From Desulfobaccales bacterium (lineage in GTDB: Bacteria; Desulfobacterota; Desulfobaccia; Desulfobaccales; 0-14-0-80-60-11), in assembly GCA_041648175.1 (NCBI GenBank), contig JBAZPO010000004.1, positions 221,396 to 285,395 on the forward strand: DNA of 64,000 nt, written 5' to 3'. The position numbers were made by a program, and so were the translations under genes. Below, in pieces: positions 28,729 through 37,812 of the stretch (position 1 is the stretch's first letter; the number at the start of each line of letters is the position of its first letter). The notes beneath the pieces are model-generated. The model was not told the origin of the DNA and did no database searches. It saw only the letters and a program-made list of their open reading frames with translations.

Positions 28729-29157
28729 ATGTCCAGCGAAGTTTTGAAACTAACCACAGAGATTGTCATTTCCCATGTTTCCTTAACCGAACTGACCCCT
28801 GAGCAATTGGTGCAAGAAATCAAAGAAGTCTACAATGTCTTGGCTTCTCTGTATGGCGGGGGAATTTTGGAGGAAGCGGTTTCTGAAAAAGCCGAAGAAG
28901 CTGGCGTTGTAAAACCTTCAATCCCCTTGAAAGATATCGTCAAAGCCAAATATGTGGTCTGCCTGGAATGCGGCAAAAAGCTGAAGACTTTGAAAAGACA
29001 CCTGCTCAAGGCTCACGGTTTAATGCCGAAAGAATATTATCAGCGCTATGGCCTTGATCCCAAGAAATTCCCGCTGGTTTGCAAGGATTATTCTGCGGCC
29101 AGGAGCAAAATGGCTAAGGACCGGGGATTTGGGACGAAAGGTGCCACGGTAGAGTAA
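28729..29157 (+). CDS. MucR/Ros-family zinc-finger transcriptional regulator
   Basis: The ATG at 28729 follows AAAAGGAG and gives 142 residues. Residues 1-45 form the helical oligomerisation region, and CLECGKKLKTLKRHLLKAHGLMPKEYYQRYGLDPKKFPLVCKDYSAARSKMAKDRG (about 85-140) is the C-x2-C-x9-H zinc finger and its basic tail in standard MucR order. Family members silence AT-rich or horizontally acquired DNA and control envelope genes. Placement next to a shorter paralogue and a TIR gene suggests local regulation of the accessory block. Confidence 0.88.
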   Translation: MSSEVLKLTTEIVISHVSLTELTPEQLVQEIKEVYNVLASLYGGGILEEAVSEKAEEAGVVKPSIPLKDIVKAKYVVCLECGKKLKTLKRHLLKAHGLMPKEYYQRYGLDPKKFPLVCKDYSAARSKMAKDRGFGTKGATVE

Positions 29158-29190
29158 CGGGACCCAGCAATGTTATTTTGTACTCAATTG

Positions 29191-29215
29191 AGGGACCTGT
29201 CGCGGTCCCTTTTTG
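29191..29215 (+). terminator. Rho-independent terminator after the MucR gene
   Basis: AGGGACC (29191-29197) and GGTCCCT (29204-29210) with a 6-nt loop and TTTTT. It overlaps the earliest possible start of the next gene. Confidence 0.8.
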
Positions 29216-30088
29216 TTGGGCCAAAAAATAGGTAATATTATCAGAATATCTAAAAACTTGCCAGGAGCTTATAAGGCATTGTCAAATCTCGAGAAGCTAC
29301 ACACGCCGGTCCAAGGGAAAACTTACTCACTGTTTGCCGAGGGTGACGATAGCGAATATTACTACACAGAAATAAAGCGCTTGGCAGATGTTTTCCTCCA
29401 GCGCTGCCCTGACGAAAAAAGGCTATTGGGCCTGATACAGAAGGTGGGAGAAAGGCCCTTTCTTTTGGGCTGGAAAACTACGAGGGCTGATCGGAAGACA
29501 CTCAAATTTGTTAGAAAGACTCTTAGGCAGTCATTGTCAATCTATACCCAAAATGTTTCGAACCACTTGAAAACCTTGCCCCTGGCGAAGAGAATGGACA
29601 GTACGCTTGTCACGACGGAGGAGCAATACCATCTGTACATGCTTGAGATCGAATTAGTGAATAGAATCTACAGAGAAGAGTTCAAACGCTCCGAATACAA
29701 GTTCGCTCTCATGGCCCACTGCCTGCGTGACTTCAGGCCGGGCTGCCGCTCAGAAGAAGGTGAATTCGAGGCCGTGTGCAGGGGTTGCACCGAGGACTGC
29801 TTCATTCACCTCGGGAGTGTCCTCCTCGAGAAATATGGCATTAAACCTTATATTTCTGTAGAAATGGACCAGGAAAGGCTCTTTAGAAGACTCAAGCAAG
29901 AGCACTCCAGCATCGGTGCCCTCGGAATCGCATGTATTCCGGAGCTTGCCATGGGCATGAGGCTGTGCATCCGCACAGGCATCTCACCCGTTGGAATTCC
30001 ATTGAATGCAAATCGATGTGCCAGGTGGATGTCGCAGGCTTACGAGACCTCTTTCAACCTCGAACAACTTGAAGAGCTTCTTAAGTGA
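29213..30088 (+). CDS. DUF116-family cysteine-rich protein
   Basis: The frame is open from a TTG at 29213, but that codon lies inside the terminator, so translation probably begins later (for example near 29258 or 29279). The DUF116 pattern starts at TYSLFAEGDDSEYYYTEIKRLAD. Cysteines C-x-RDFRPGC, CRGCTEDC and the segment GALGIACIPELAMGMRLCIRTGISPVGIPLNANRC are the family's conserved core, which may bind an iron-sulfur cluster. The family is common in anaerobes and often near lipoate/biotin-ligase-like or radical-SAM genes, none of which is seen here. Function is unknown. Confidence 0.8.
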   Translation: MLGQKIGNIIRISKNLPGAYKALSNLEKLHTPVQGKTYSLFAEGDDSEYYYTEIKRLADVFLQRCPDEKRLLGLIQKVGERPFLLGWKTTRADRKTLKFVRKTLRQSLSIYTQNVSNHLKTLPLAKRMDSTLVTTEEQYHLYMLEIELVNRIYREEFKRSEYKFALMAHCLRDFRPGCRSEEGEFEAVCRGCTEDCFIHLGSVLLEKYGIKPYISVEMDQERLFRRLKQEHSSIGALGIACIPELAMGMRLCIRTGISPVGIPLNANRCARWMSQAYETSFNLEQLEELLK

Positions 30089-30319
30089 GCACCAATGTAG
30101 TTCAAAAATAGCTGTCACATGGGGCAACAAAATCTTCTGACCCAAAAGTATTGTTATATTCTGGATATGAAAGGTTTTTGGCTTCGTGATAAGTGTCGGG
30201 TCATAGCAGTTATCTCGCCATTTCTGCAAGTAGTGCCCCTGCTTAATGGCGGCGGCCCAGATGGTTGCGGATGGCTAAAAGAAACAAGGAGGATGAGCCG
30301 ATCACCAGGTTCCCGAGAG

Positions 30320-31381
30320 CTATCTGGGGAACTCTATGATAAATTTTGTCCCGGCTCCGGGTTTGCTCCAGACCAGCAGCCGGCCGTCAACTTTCTCCAA
30401 CAGATGCAGGGTCACCTTTATTCCCAGGTGAGAGCTCTCGGCCTCCCGCCGGTCACCAGGGATCAGCAGATGCTCCCTGAGATTTTCCACCTCCAGGCCG
30501 GGGCCGTTGTCCTCTACTTCAACGGCTACCTTGCTATCTCTTCCCTCCACCCTAATCTGAATTTGATCGGCGTATTTCATGGCGTTGCCGATAATATTCT
30601 GCAAGATGACTTCCATGGTGTAAGGCTCGAAGGGAAAGACCAGGGAACACCGGCATTCCTCGCAAGAACCACCATCTATTTGAACTTGTACTTCTTTATC
30701 CTGAAAACGCAGTTCCTTCAGTTCTTCTATGCAATGGATCAGGACGGGATAAAAGTCCCGGGACGTAAGGTGCAAGGTATCGCTGGTAAGGGCCTTGAGG
30801 AACAGGACTTCCTGCCCGAGGGTATGGGTCAGGCGTTGGGCGGCATCTTCAACGACGGTAAAGCTAGTTACCAGAGAGTCGAATTCCGGTTGTAATTCTT
30901 CATAAGAGGGACAGTTGCCCTGAGAAAGACAATGGTGAAGGGTCTTGTCCAGATTGGCCAGCTTCCGCTTGATCCTGCCAGAGAAACCGTGAATGCCCAA
31001 AGCCAGGTTTTTATAATGGTGTCTTAAGGTGGCCACCTGGAATTCGAACTCCTGGTGCAAGGTGTCCAGACGCAGGCGGTTATCTCTAAGACGCTTTAAT
31101 ACGAAACCTATAATTCCCCAGGATATCCCGCCAAATACGGAGAAGAGAAGCATCATGGGCCACATATGGAAGGCGAAGCTATGAAAAAGAGCGTCGGTCA
31201 CATTACAAGTGGTCCCTGACATCAAACATTCGTGAAAGTTAAACGCCAGCATGGCAAGGGGATGCCCGATCAGGATGCCGCTGGCCACGCCGAACATGAC
31301 GCCTACCCAGGGATAGAACCAGGTTTTCTCTTTATGGGTAGGGGATTTCAGCACTACCGGATTGGGAAGTTCATCGTTCAT
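30320..31381 (-). CDS. Membrane histidine kinase with HATPase domain
   Basis: The 353-residue protein has two N-terminal membrane helices (YPWVGVMFGVASGILIGHPLAMLA and MWPMMLLFSVFGGISWGIIGFVL) around a short loop of about 25 residues. A DHp-like helix with LRHHYKNLALGIHGFSGRI follows, then an ATPase domain with the N box QNIIGNAMKYA, G1 VEDNGPGL and G2-like HLGIKVTLHL. It is the last gene of a three-gene set: its ATG overlaps the stop of the preceding gene by 4 bp. Membrane anchor and HPLAMLA motif are shared with the two partners. No response regulator is adjacent. Confidence 0.85.
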   Translation of the reverse strand: MNDELPNPVVLKSPTHKEKTWFYPWVGVMFGVASGILIGHPLAMLAFNFHECLMSGTTCNVTDALFHSFAFHMWPMMLLFSVFGGISWGIIGFVLKRLRDNRLRLDTLHQEFEFQVATLRHHYKNLALGIHGFSGRIKRKLANLDKTLHHCLSQGNCPSYEELQPEFDSLVTSFTVVEDAAQRLTHTLGQEVLFLKALTSDTLHLTSRDFYPVLIHCIEELKELRFQDKEVQVQIDGGSCEECRCSLVFPFEPYTMEVILQNIIGNAMKYADQIQIRVEGRDSKVAVEVEDNGPGLEVENLREHLLIPGDRREAESSHLGIKVTLHLLEKVDGRLLVWSKPGAGTKFIIEFPR

Positions 31382-31971
31382 GGGACATCCCTCGGAGACT
31401 CGAACGCTTTCAGCCGGGCTTCGAGTTCTTTTTTCAAGTCGATCATCTTCGTCTCCCAGGAGCCGATATACCGGGCATGTTCGATTTCCGTCAAACTTTC
31501 CAGGGAGGCGATCACCGCGTCGATTTCCCGGGAGGCTTGCTGAATCATCTCTAACTGCCGCTGGGCCTCCGGGTCGGGAGCCTGCTTGATGAGGCGACTG
31601 CTGAAGCCGCCGATCACCACATTGGCGTTTCGTACATGATGCGCCAGGGTGACTATCAATTCCTGCAAGGTCTCCAGGGCTACCTGGCGTCGCTGCGATT
31701 CAAGCCTCTCCTCAGTCAGCCTCTCTTTCTGGAGGTACCAAATCCCCATGCAGAAGCCCGCCAGCCCGCCCATGAAGGCAAAAGCCATGCCCATGGTCAG
31801 CATCTCCGGACCGAAGGAGACTCGCAGATGGTGTCCCCAGAAGGAGAATGCCACGGGAAAGTGAGATATGCGGGGGCCAAGAGTATTGGCCAACATGGCG
31901 AAGGGATGGATCAGGAGGTAGCCCAGTAACATCCCGGCCAGGGTGAACCAGATTATCTTGCTTTTTTGCAT
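31378..31971 (-). CDS. Membrane-anchored DHp-only histidine kinase relative (no ATPase domain)
   Basis: Starting at ATG 31971 the protein has 197 residues. The two membrane helices again include a HPFAMLA motif. A DHp helix (ELIVTLAHHVRNANVVIGGFSSRLIKQ) contains the phospho-acceptor-like histidine and resembles that of the next gene (HHYKN...GFSGRI). After a second helix the chain ends with no HATPase domain, so it cannot phosphorylate itself. It could act as a substrate or heterodimer partner of the downstream kinase. The stop codon overlaps the downstream start, which implies translational coupling. Confidence 0.75.
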   Translation of the reverse strand: MQKSKIIWFTLAGMLLGYLLIHPFAMLANTLGPRISHFPVAFSFWGHHLRVSFGPEMLTMGMAFAFMGGLAGFCMGIWYLQKERLTEERLESQRRQVALETLQELIVTLAHHVRNANVVIGGFSSRLIKQAPDPEAQRQLEMIQQASREIDAVIASLESLTEIEHARYIGSWETKMIDLKKELEARLKAFESPRDVP

Positions 31972-32021
31972 AATAAAAAGTTCCTTAGGCTTCCAAGGAC
32001 CCGCCCTTGCACTCCTGGTAA

Positions 32022-32966
32022 TTAAATAGGGATGTCGGCGGCCTGGCGGTATTTGACGCAAGGGGTCCATGATCTTAGCGGCCGCTTACATCCCTTGCAG
32101 GACGTCTGCCCCTGGCGCTGCTTGCAGTAGCTATTAATGACGTACTCGAAGATCCTGGCATTCCGAATGGCAAAGGCGATTTCTTCGGCGATGGAGTCCA
32201 GTAGAAGACGTTCTTCGTCCGTAAAGGGCTCGCCACCGGATTTATTAAGGACCTCCATCACGCCGATCTTTTCCTCGCCCGCGGTCAGGGGAATGGCGAT
32301 CAGGTTTTGGGTGACAAAGCCATGTTCGGAGTCGATCTTCCCAAAGAAGCGTGAGTCGGAATGCACATCGTTGACGACCTCCGACCTCTGGGTTTGCAGG
32401 ATTGACCCCGCTATACCCTTGTCGGCGGGGAAGGTCACGGACATGAGGCACTGCTTGGCAGGGCCCTCGATGCTATAGAACCGGAAGTTCACCTGATCCT
32501 CGTCCAGGAGAAGAACAGAGGCTCCTTCCGCAGACACGGTTTCCATGATGATGTTCAAAACCGCCTCCAGGAGTTCGTGGGGATCCAGGCATTGGGCGAC
32601 CATGGAGCTAATCGTCAGGTAGGTGTTGAGGTACCTGGTCTGTTTCAGAAGTTGCCGGTTCGAGGCGTCCAAGCGTAAGCGACTCTCTCGGAGACGCTGT
32701 AAAATGAAGCCTATGAAACCCCAAACTATCGCTCCAAACCCGGCGAAGATGAGCGACATGGGCCACATATGCCAATGAAAGCTGTGGGAGAAGGCTCTAC
32801 TTATATCCAACGGGGCGCCCGAACTAATAGAATTGTAAAATTCATGCGCCAGCATCGAAAGTGGATGGCCGATTAAGATTCCCACAGCAATGCCAAACAG
32901 GATGCCTATCCAGGGATATACCCAGGTTCTCTCCTGTCGGATCGGTTCGCACTGGTCAGGATTCAT
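32022..32966 (-). CDS. Membrane-anchored GAF sensor protein with a C-terminal cysteine cluster
   Basis: This 314-residue protein begins with the same two-helix anchor as its partners (YPWIGILFGIAVGILIGHPLSMLA). A GAF domain covers about residues 115-275 (LDPHELLEAVLNIIMETVSAEGASVLLLDED...DKGIAGSILQTQRSEVVNDVHSD...LIAIPLTAGEEKIGVMEVLNK). The last 40 residues contain YCKQRQGQTSCKGCKRPLRSWTPC, four cysteines that could form a metal or redox site. There is no kinase or cyclase domain, so it should pass a signal to the two downstream genes, the first only 50 bp away. Confidence 0.8.
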   Translation of the reverse strand: MNPDQCEPIRQERTWVYPWIGILFGIAVGILIGHPLSMLAHEFYNSISSGAPLDISRAFSHSFHWHMWPMSLIFAGFGAIVWGFIGFILQRLRESRLRLDASNRQLLKQTRYLNTYLTISSMVAQCLDPHELLEAVLNIIMETVSAEGASVLLLDEDQVNFRFYSIEGPAKQCLMSVTFPADKGIAGSILQTQRSEVVNDVHSDSRFFGKIDSEHGFVTQNLIAIPLTAGEEKIGVMEVLNKSGGEPFTDEERLLLDSIAEEIAFAIRNARIFEYVINSYCKQRQGQTSCKGCKRPLRSWTPCVKYRQAADIPI

Positions 32967-33024
32967 ATATACCCCTTGATTGACTTGGTAACCATACCCA
33001 GCGACTTAGTAATTGAACATAAGC

Positions 33025-33093
33025 GGTCTCTGCGTTCTCTGCTCCTCTGCGCTGAAAAATAATTAACCGCAGAGACGCTGAGGGCGCAGAGAC
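33025..33093. repeat. Palindromic CTCTGCG repeat
   Basis: GGTCTCTGCG (33025-33034) and CGCAGAGAC (33085-33093) flank inner CCTCTGCG / CCGCAGAGA copies, so the element is an inverted repeat. The motif is a common intergenic repeat in Desulfobacterota. It sits between the sensor genes and cusA and could form the tail of the metal operon transcript. Confidence 0.6.
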
Positions 33094-33138
33094 AAATATG
33101 TCAAATTGTTTATGAGGCTATGTGTATTTGAGTATATG

Positions 33139-36100
33139 TTAAATTTTTTTCTTCATTTCAAAGTGCCATTTCCAGGTGATGAACACTGCTGGGTAGATCA
33201 GCAGTTCCAGCATCAATGATGAAAAAACACCTCCCACCATGGGAGCGGCGAAGCGCTTGGCCACCTCCGCGCCGGCGCCGACGCTCACCATGATCGGCAG
33301 CAGTCCGAACAGGTTGGCCATGGAGGTCATGAGCACGGGCCTGAGGCGTGAGAGCGCTCCGTCCATCACCGCGTTCCGCAAGTCTTCCAGAGTGTTCATC
33401 CGGCCTTCACGGATACCTTCCTCATAAGCCATGTTGAGGAAGAGGAGCATGATCACCCCGGTCTCCACGTCCACCCCGGCCATGGCAATGAACCCAACTA
33501 CCACGCCGATGCTGATGTTGTAGCCCAAGAGGTAACAGAGCCATAACCCGCCCATGATGGAAAAGGGGAGTGAGAGCAGGATGATGGTTAACTGCACCAC
33601 TGAGCCGGATTCGAAGAAGAGCAGCAGAAATACCAGGGCCATGGTGACGGGCACCACCACCAACAGTCTCTCTTTGGCTCGCTCCAGGTACTCGAACTGC
33701 CCGCTCCACGTAAGCGTATAACCCGGGGGCAGTTGCAGTCTGGTCTTGATGGCCTCTTTGGCCCGGGCGATGTAGGTGCCCAGGTCGATGTCCCGGATAT
33801 CCACGTAAATCCAGGAAGTGCGCCGGGCGTCCTCGCTTTTGATCATGTCCGGACCCTGGTGAATGTCAATGGCGGCTAACTGCCCCATAGGCACCTGGGC
33901 GCCGGTGGGCGTGGGAATAAGTACCCGGTTGAGAGCCGGGAGGTTGTCGCGGTAATCCTGAAAATAGCGCAGGTTCACGGGATAGCGTTCCAGGCCTTCC
34001 ACCGTCTGGGTGATGGTCATGCCCCCCAGAGCGCTCAAAATCACATCCTGGACCTCCCCAACGGTAAGCCCGTAGCGGCCTGCTTCCTTACGGTTGATTT
34101 TGAAGTCCAGGTAGTAGCCCCCGGTAGTGCGTTCGCCGTAGACGCTGGCAGTACCCGGAACGGTTCGAAAAATGTTTTCCGCGTTTTCCGCCAGGGTATT
34201 CAAGACTCCCAAATCCGGTCCCAGGATTTTCAGACCCACCGGAGACCTGATGCCGGTGGAAAGCATGTCGATGCGCACCCGGATGGGAAAGCCCCAGGTG
34301 TTGGCGAGGCCTGGAAATTTGACCGCCGCGTCCAGTTCACGAATAAGTCGCTGGGTATCATAACCCGGCCGCCATTGACTGGGGTCCTTGAGTTTGATGG
34401 TGGTTTCAATCATGTTCAGGGGCGCCGGGTCAGTGGCCGTCTCCGCCCGGCCGGCCTTCCCAAAGACATACTCCACCTCCGGAAAAGTATAGATGATACG
34501 GTCAGTCTGCTGGAGCACGGCCTTGGCTTCGGTAACCCCGATTCCCGGCATGCTGGTGGGCATGTACAGGAGATCCCCCTCGTCCAGGGGTGGCATGAAC
34601 TCTGTACCCAGCTTCAAGAGGGGGTATAGGCTGATCAACAAGAGGGACACCGCGATCAGGATGGCGGCTTTGGGATTTCGACAGGTTGTGTGCAAAATGG
34701 GCCGGTAAACCGCGGTGGACCAACGCACCAGGGGAATCTTTTCTTCCGGGCGGATCTTTCCCCAGACGAAGTAGTACATCAGGACGGGGATCAGGGTAAT
34801 GGCCAGGATGGAAGCCCCGGCCATGGCAAAGGTCTTGGTGAACGCCAGGGGGCGGAAGAGCCTGCCGCTCTCGCCTGTTAGGGCAAAGATGGGGAGAAAG
34901 GAGACCGTGATGACCATGAGGGAGAAAAACAGGGACGGCCCCACTTCCTGGGCTACTTTCAGGATAATGGACTCCCGGTCGGCCTCCGGGCCGGCGGCGT
35001 GGAGGCGCTTGTGGGCATCTTCCACCATGATGACCGCGGCGTCCACCATGTCCCCGATGGCCAGGGCCAGCCCGGAAAGGCTCAGGATATTGGCGGTGAT
35101 GTTAAGTTGATGCTGCAAGATAAAAGAGATTAAAATCCCCAAGGGCAGGCTGATGAAGGCCACAATGGAACTCCGGAAGTGGTACAAAAAAAGGCCGCAC
35201 ATCAGGGAGACGATGATCAATTCTTCCGTCAGGGCCTCTTTCAGGGTGTCCACGCAGCGCTCGATGAGCCCGGAGCGGTCATAGGCCGTAACCAGGCGAA
35301 CCCCTTCCGGCAGCCCGGCCTTCAGTTCCTCCAACTTAACCTTAACCCGGTCGATGACCGCCCGGGCGTTTTCCCCGAAGCGCATCACCACGACGCCGCC
35401 CACCACTTCGCCCTTGCCGTTGGCCTCCGCCAGGCCCCGGCGCATGTCCGGCCCCAGGCGAACTTCCGCCACGTCCTTGATGCGGATGGGAGTCCCTTTG
35501 TCGGTGCCTACCGCGATATCTTCCACGTCCTCCAGGTTCTGGATGTAACCCAGACCCCGCACCATGTACTCGGTTTCGGCCATTTCAATGACCCGGCCGC
35601 CAACATCCTGGTTGGACATGCGGATGGCGTCCTTCAATTTGGACAGGGGAAGATTGTAGGCCGCCAGTTTGTTGGGGTCCACCAGCACCTGGTACTGCTT
35701 GACGAATCCTCCGATACTGGCAACCTCGGCTACCCCAGGCACCCGCTGGACCTGGTAGCGCAGGTACCAATCCTGGATGGTGCGCAGGTGGGCCAGATCA
35801 TGTTTGCCGGTGGTGTCTTCCAACGTATAGATATAGACCCAGCCCACTCCGGTGGCGTCGGGACCGAGGGCGGGATTAACGCCCTCAGGCAGCCTCCCCC
35901 GGACATAATTGAGGTATTCCAGCACCCGGGAACGGGCCCAGTAGATATCGGTGCCGTCCTCGAAGATGACGTACACCAGGGAGAGACCGAACTGGGAATA
36001 GCCTCGCACCACCTTGGAGCGGGGGACCGCCAGCATGGTGGTGGTCAAAGGATAGGTCACCTGATCTTCCACCACCTGGGGAGCCTGCTCGGCAAATTCG

Positions 36101-36252
36101 GTGCGGATAATCACCTGTACGTCGGAAAGATCGGGAATGGCGTCAATGGGGAGGTTATAGGTAGCGTAAAGCCCCCAGATCAGAATGAGGGTCCAGATGA
36201 CCAGGACCAGGAAGCGATTGCGGTAGCAGGCTTCAATAAACCGGGCGATCAT
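33139..36252 (-). CDS. cusA: Heavy-metal efflux RND pump, inner-membrane subunit (CusA/CzcA type)
   Basis: The 1037-residue protein is a complete HME-RND transporter that drives metal from periplasm to outside using protons. N-terminal helix, pore-domain text NLPIDAIPDLSDVQVIIRTEF and VTYPLTTTMLAVP are diagnostic. GDMVDAAVIMVEDAHKRL in TM4 carries the proton-relay acid residues, and LGTEFMPPLDEGDLLYMPTSMPG begins the second half. The absence of the DEDE of CzcA-like pumps cannot be judged reliably, so Cu/Ag is favoured by the neighbourhood (Met-rich protein, CusB). It lies 40 bp downstream of cusB. The outer-membrane partner is not adjacent; the TolC gene at 59374 belongs to another operon. 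Confidence 0.93.
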   Translation of the reverse strand: MIARFIEACYRNRFLVLVIWTLILIWGLYATYNLPIDAIPDLSDVQVIIRTEFAEQAPQVVEDQVTYPLTTTMLAVPRSKVVRGYSQFGLSLVYVIFEDGTDIYWARSRVLEYLNYVRGRLPEGVNPALGPDATGVGWVYIYTLEDTTGKHDLAHLRTIQDWYLRYQVQRVPGVAEVASIGGFVKQYQVLVDPNKLAAYNLPLSKLKDAIRMSNQDVGGRVIEMAETEYMVRGLGYIQNLEDVEDIAVGTDKGTPIRIKDVAEVRLGPDMRRGLAEANGKGEVVGGVVVMRFGENARAVIDRVKVKLEELKAGLPEGVRLVTAYDRSGLIERCVDTLKEALTEELIIVSLMCGLFLYHFRSSIVAFISLPLGILISFILQHQLNITANILSLSGLALAIGDMVDAAVIMVEDAHKRLHAAGPEADRESIILKVAQEVGPSLFFSLMVITVSFLPIFALTGESGRLFRPLAFTKTFAMAGASILAITLIPVLMYYFVWGKIRPEEKIPLVRWSTAVYRPILHTTCRNPKAAILIAVSLLLISLYPLLKLGTEFMPPLDEGDLLYMPTSMPGIGVTEAKAVLQQTDRIIYTFPEVEYVFGKAGRAETATDPAPLNMIETTIKLKDPSQWRPGYDTQRLIRELDAAVKFPGLANTWGFPIRVRIDMLSTGIRSPVGLKILGPDLGVLNTLAENAENIFRTVPGTASVYGERTTGGYYLDFKINRKEAGRYGLTVGEVQDVILSALGGMTITQTVEGLERYPVNLRYFQDYRDNLPALNRVLIPTPTGAQVPMGQLAAIDIHQGPDMIKSEDARRTSWIYVDIRDIDLGTYIARAKEAIKTRLQLPPGYTLTWSGQFEYLERAKERLLVVVPVTMALVFLLLFFESGSVVQLTIILLSLPFSIMGGLWLCYLLGYNISIGVVVGFIAMAGVDVETGVIMLLFLNMAYEEGIREGRMNTLEDLRNAVMDGALSRLRPVLMTSMANLFGLLPIMVSVGAGAEVAKRFAAPMVGGVFSSLMLELLIYPAVFITWKWHFEMKKKI

Positions 36253-36292
36253 GGAACCGGAACTCCATCATAAAAAAGGCTACACTTGACGA

Positions 36293-37645
36293 TCAATGCC
36301 GGTGAACCGGCGGCGGAGCCTCAGGCGGTGGAGCACTGGGTGCTGGAGCCCCTTCCAGCTTGGGAGGCTGCAGCATCTTGGTGGCCGCTTCCCGGAACCG
36401 GGATTCGGAATCCAGCAGGAAGACCGCGGAAGTGACCACCTCTTCACCGCCTTGCAGGCCTTTGAGAATCTGCACGAGCCCCTCTCCGCTTTGGGCGCCC
36501 AGTTTTACTTCCCGGGGATCGAAGCGCCCCTGTCCCAGGGCCAGAAAGACGTGCTGCTTTTCACCGGTGTTCAAGACGGCTTCCCTGGGCACCACAACTG
36601 TGGGATGCTTCAAGGGTGATTTGATTTCCACCTGGGCGAACATATCGGGTTTCAGCTTGAGCCCGGGATTGGCGAATTTCAGGCGCACCTTGGCGGTGCG
36701 GGTCATATCCTTTAAATAAGGGTAAAGGTACTCGATGTGGCCGGTGAAGGCTTTTCCCGGGAGATAGCTCAAGGTCATTTCGGCCCGTTGGCCCACCGCC
36801 ACCCACGGCAGCTCATACTCGTAGATATCCGCTTCCACCCAAACCGTTGACAGGTCGGCCACCTCCAGAAGGGTCATACCCGACATCACGAACTGGCCTT
36901 CGGTCACCATGCGTTTGACCACGATGCCGTGCACCGGGGAAGTCAAGAGCAGGTCCTTTTTCACCTTGCCGGTTTTTTTCAGGGCCTCGATTTGGGAGGG
37001 ACTGATGTCAAAATATTCCAGCCGCCGGCGAGAAGCCTCGGCCAGACGCTTGCCACCCTCGGCTATTTCGGGAAACGGGCTTTTGGCCAAACTTTGCTCA
37101 TACCTCAACGCCAGCAGATATTCTTGTTGGGCCGGCACCAACTCCCGGCTGTAAATGCTGAGGAGCGGCTGGCCCTTCTTAACCAGCTCGCCGGTGGTTT
37201 TGATGTAAAGGCGGTCCACCCAGCCTTCCATCTTGGTGTTCACCAGGGTCAGGCGGCGCTCGTCATAGGCCACTTTGCCCACCGCCCGGATGGTCCTGGA
37301 TAGAGGTCGGACCTCCGCCTTTGCCGTTCTCACTCCCATGGATTGCAGAGTCTGGGGGTCTACGGCGATGGTGCGGGGACCCATCCCGGGCTCGTCTTCA
37401 TAAACCGGCACCAGGTCCATGCCCGTGGGGTCCTTACCAGGTTTGTCGCTGACGTACTTGGGGTCTATGGAGGACACCCAGTGCTTTACCTTGCGGCCTT
37501 CTTTGGCTGCGGGAGCAGGAGTCAGGGGACCGGGGGCTGCGCCGTGCAGCATAAGGCGGTAACCTTGCCAGTAAAGTACGCCTCCGGCAGCCATCAGGAT
37601 GACCAGGCCTAGAACCAAACCCGGCAAAAATCGACGGGTGTTCAT
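36293..37645 (-). CDS. cusB: RND periplasmic adaptor (CusB type)
   Basis: ATG 37645 with GGAGG upstream gives 450 residues; the frame continues upstream but without a ribosome site. A signal-anchor helix (RFLPGLVLGLVILMAAGGVLYW) is followed by a degenerate heavy-metal-binding domain, VSSIDPKYVSDKPGKDPTGMDLVPVYED, in which the family's cysteines are absent. Then come barrel-sandwich and hairpin regions (GWVDRLYIKTTGELVKKGQPLLSIYS, GIVVKRMVTEGQFV) and a C-terminal domain. The tail ends APSAPPPEAPPPVHRH, proline- and histidine-rich. It links CusA to the outer-membrane channel and may capture metal. Confidence 0.9.
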   Translation of the reverse strand: MNTRRFLPGLVLGLVILMAAGGVLYWQGYRLMLHGAAPGPLTPAPAAKEGRKVKHWVSSIDPKYVSDKPGKDPTGMDLVPVYEDEPGMGPRTIAVDPQTLQSMGVRTAKAEVRPLSRTIRAVGKVAYDERRLTLVNTKMEGWVDRLYIKTTGELVKKGQPLLSIYSRELVPAQQEYLLALRYEQSLAKSPFPEIAEGGKRLAEASRRRLEYFDISPSQIEALKKTGKVKKDLLLTSPVHGIVVKRMVTEGQFVMSGMTLLEVADLSTVWVEADIYEYELPWVAVGQRAEMTLSYLPGKAFTGHIEYLYPYLKDMTRTAKVRLKFANPGLKLKPDMFAQVEIKSPLKHPTVVVPREAVLNTGEKQHVFLALGQGRFDPREVKLGAQSGEGLVQILKGLQGGEEVVTSAVFLLDSESRFREAATKMLQPPKLEGAPAPSAPPPEAPPPVHRH

Positions 37646-37812
37646 CCCTTTACCTCCAGCCAGCGGGGCAGCTCTCCCCCACCAGCCATTCCAACGCGGT
37701 CTACCTTCAAGGTCATCGGAATATTGGGCATCGCCATCATCGCCGACCTCCGGTTTCCATGGTGCTCGCGCTTTCAGAAATCTTGGGAGCCTTTTCTTGG
37801 TCTCCTTTCTCC

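Noticed and set aside
35179..36273. Long plus-strand open frame opposite cusA
   Set aside because: Composition effect of high GC; cusA on the minus strand accounts for the coding signal.
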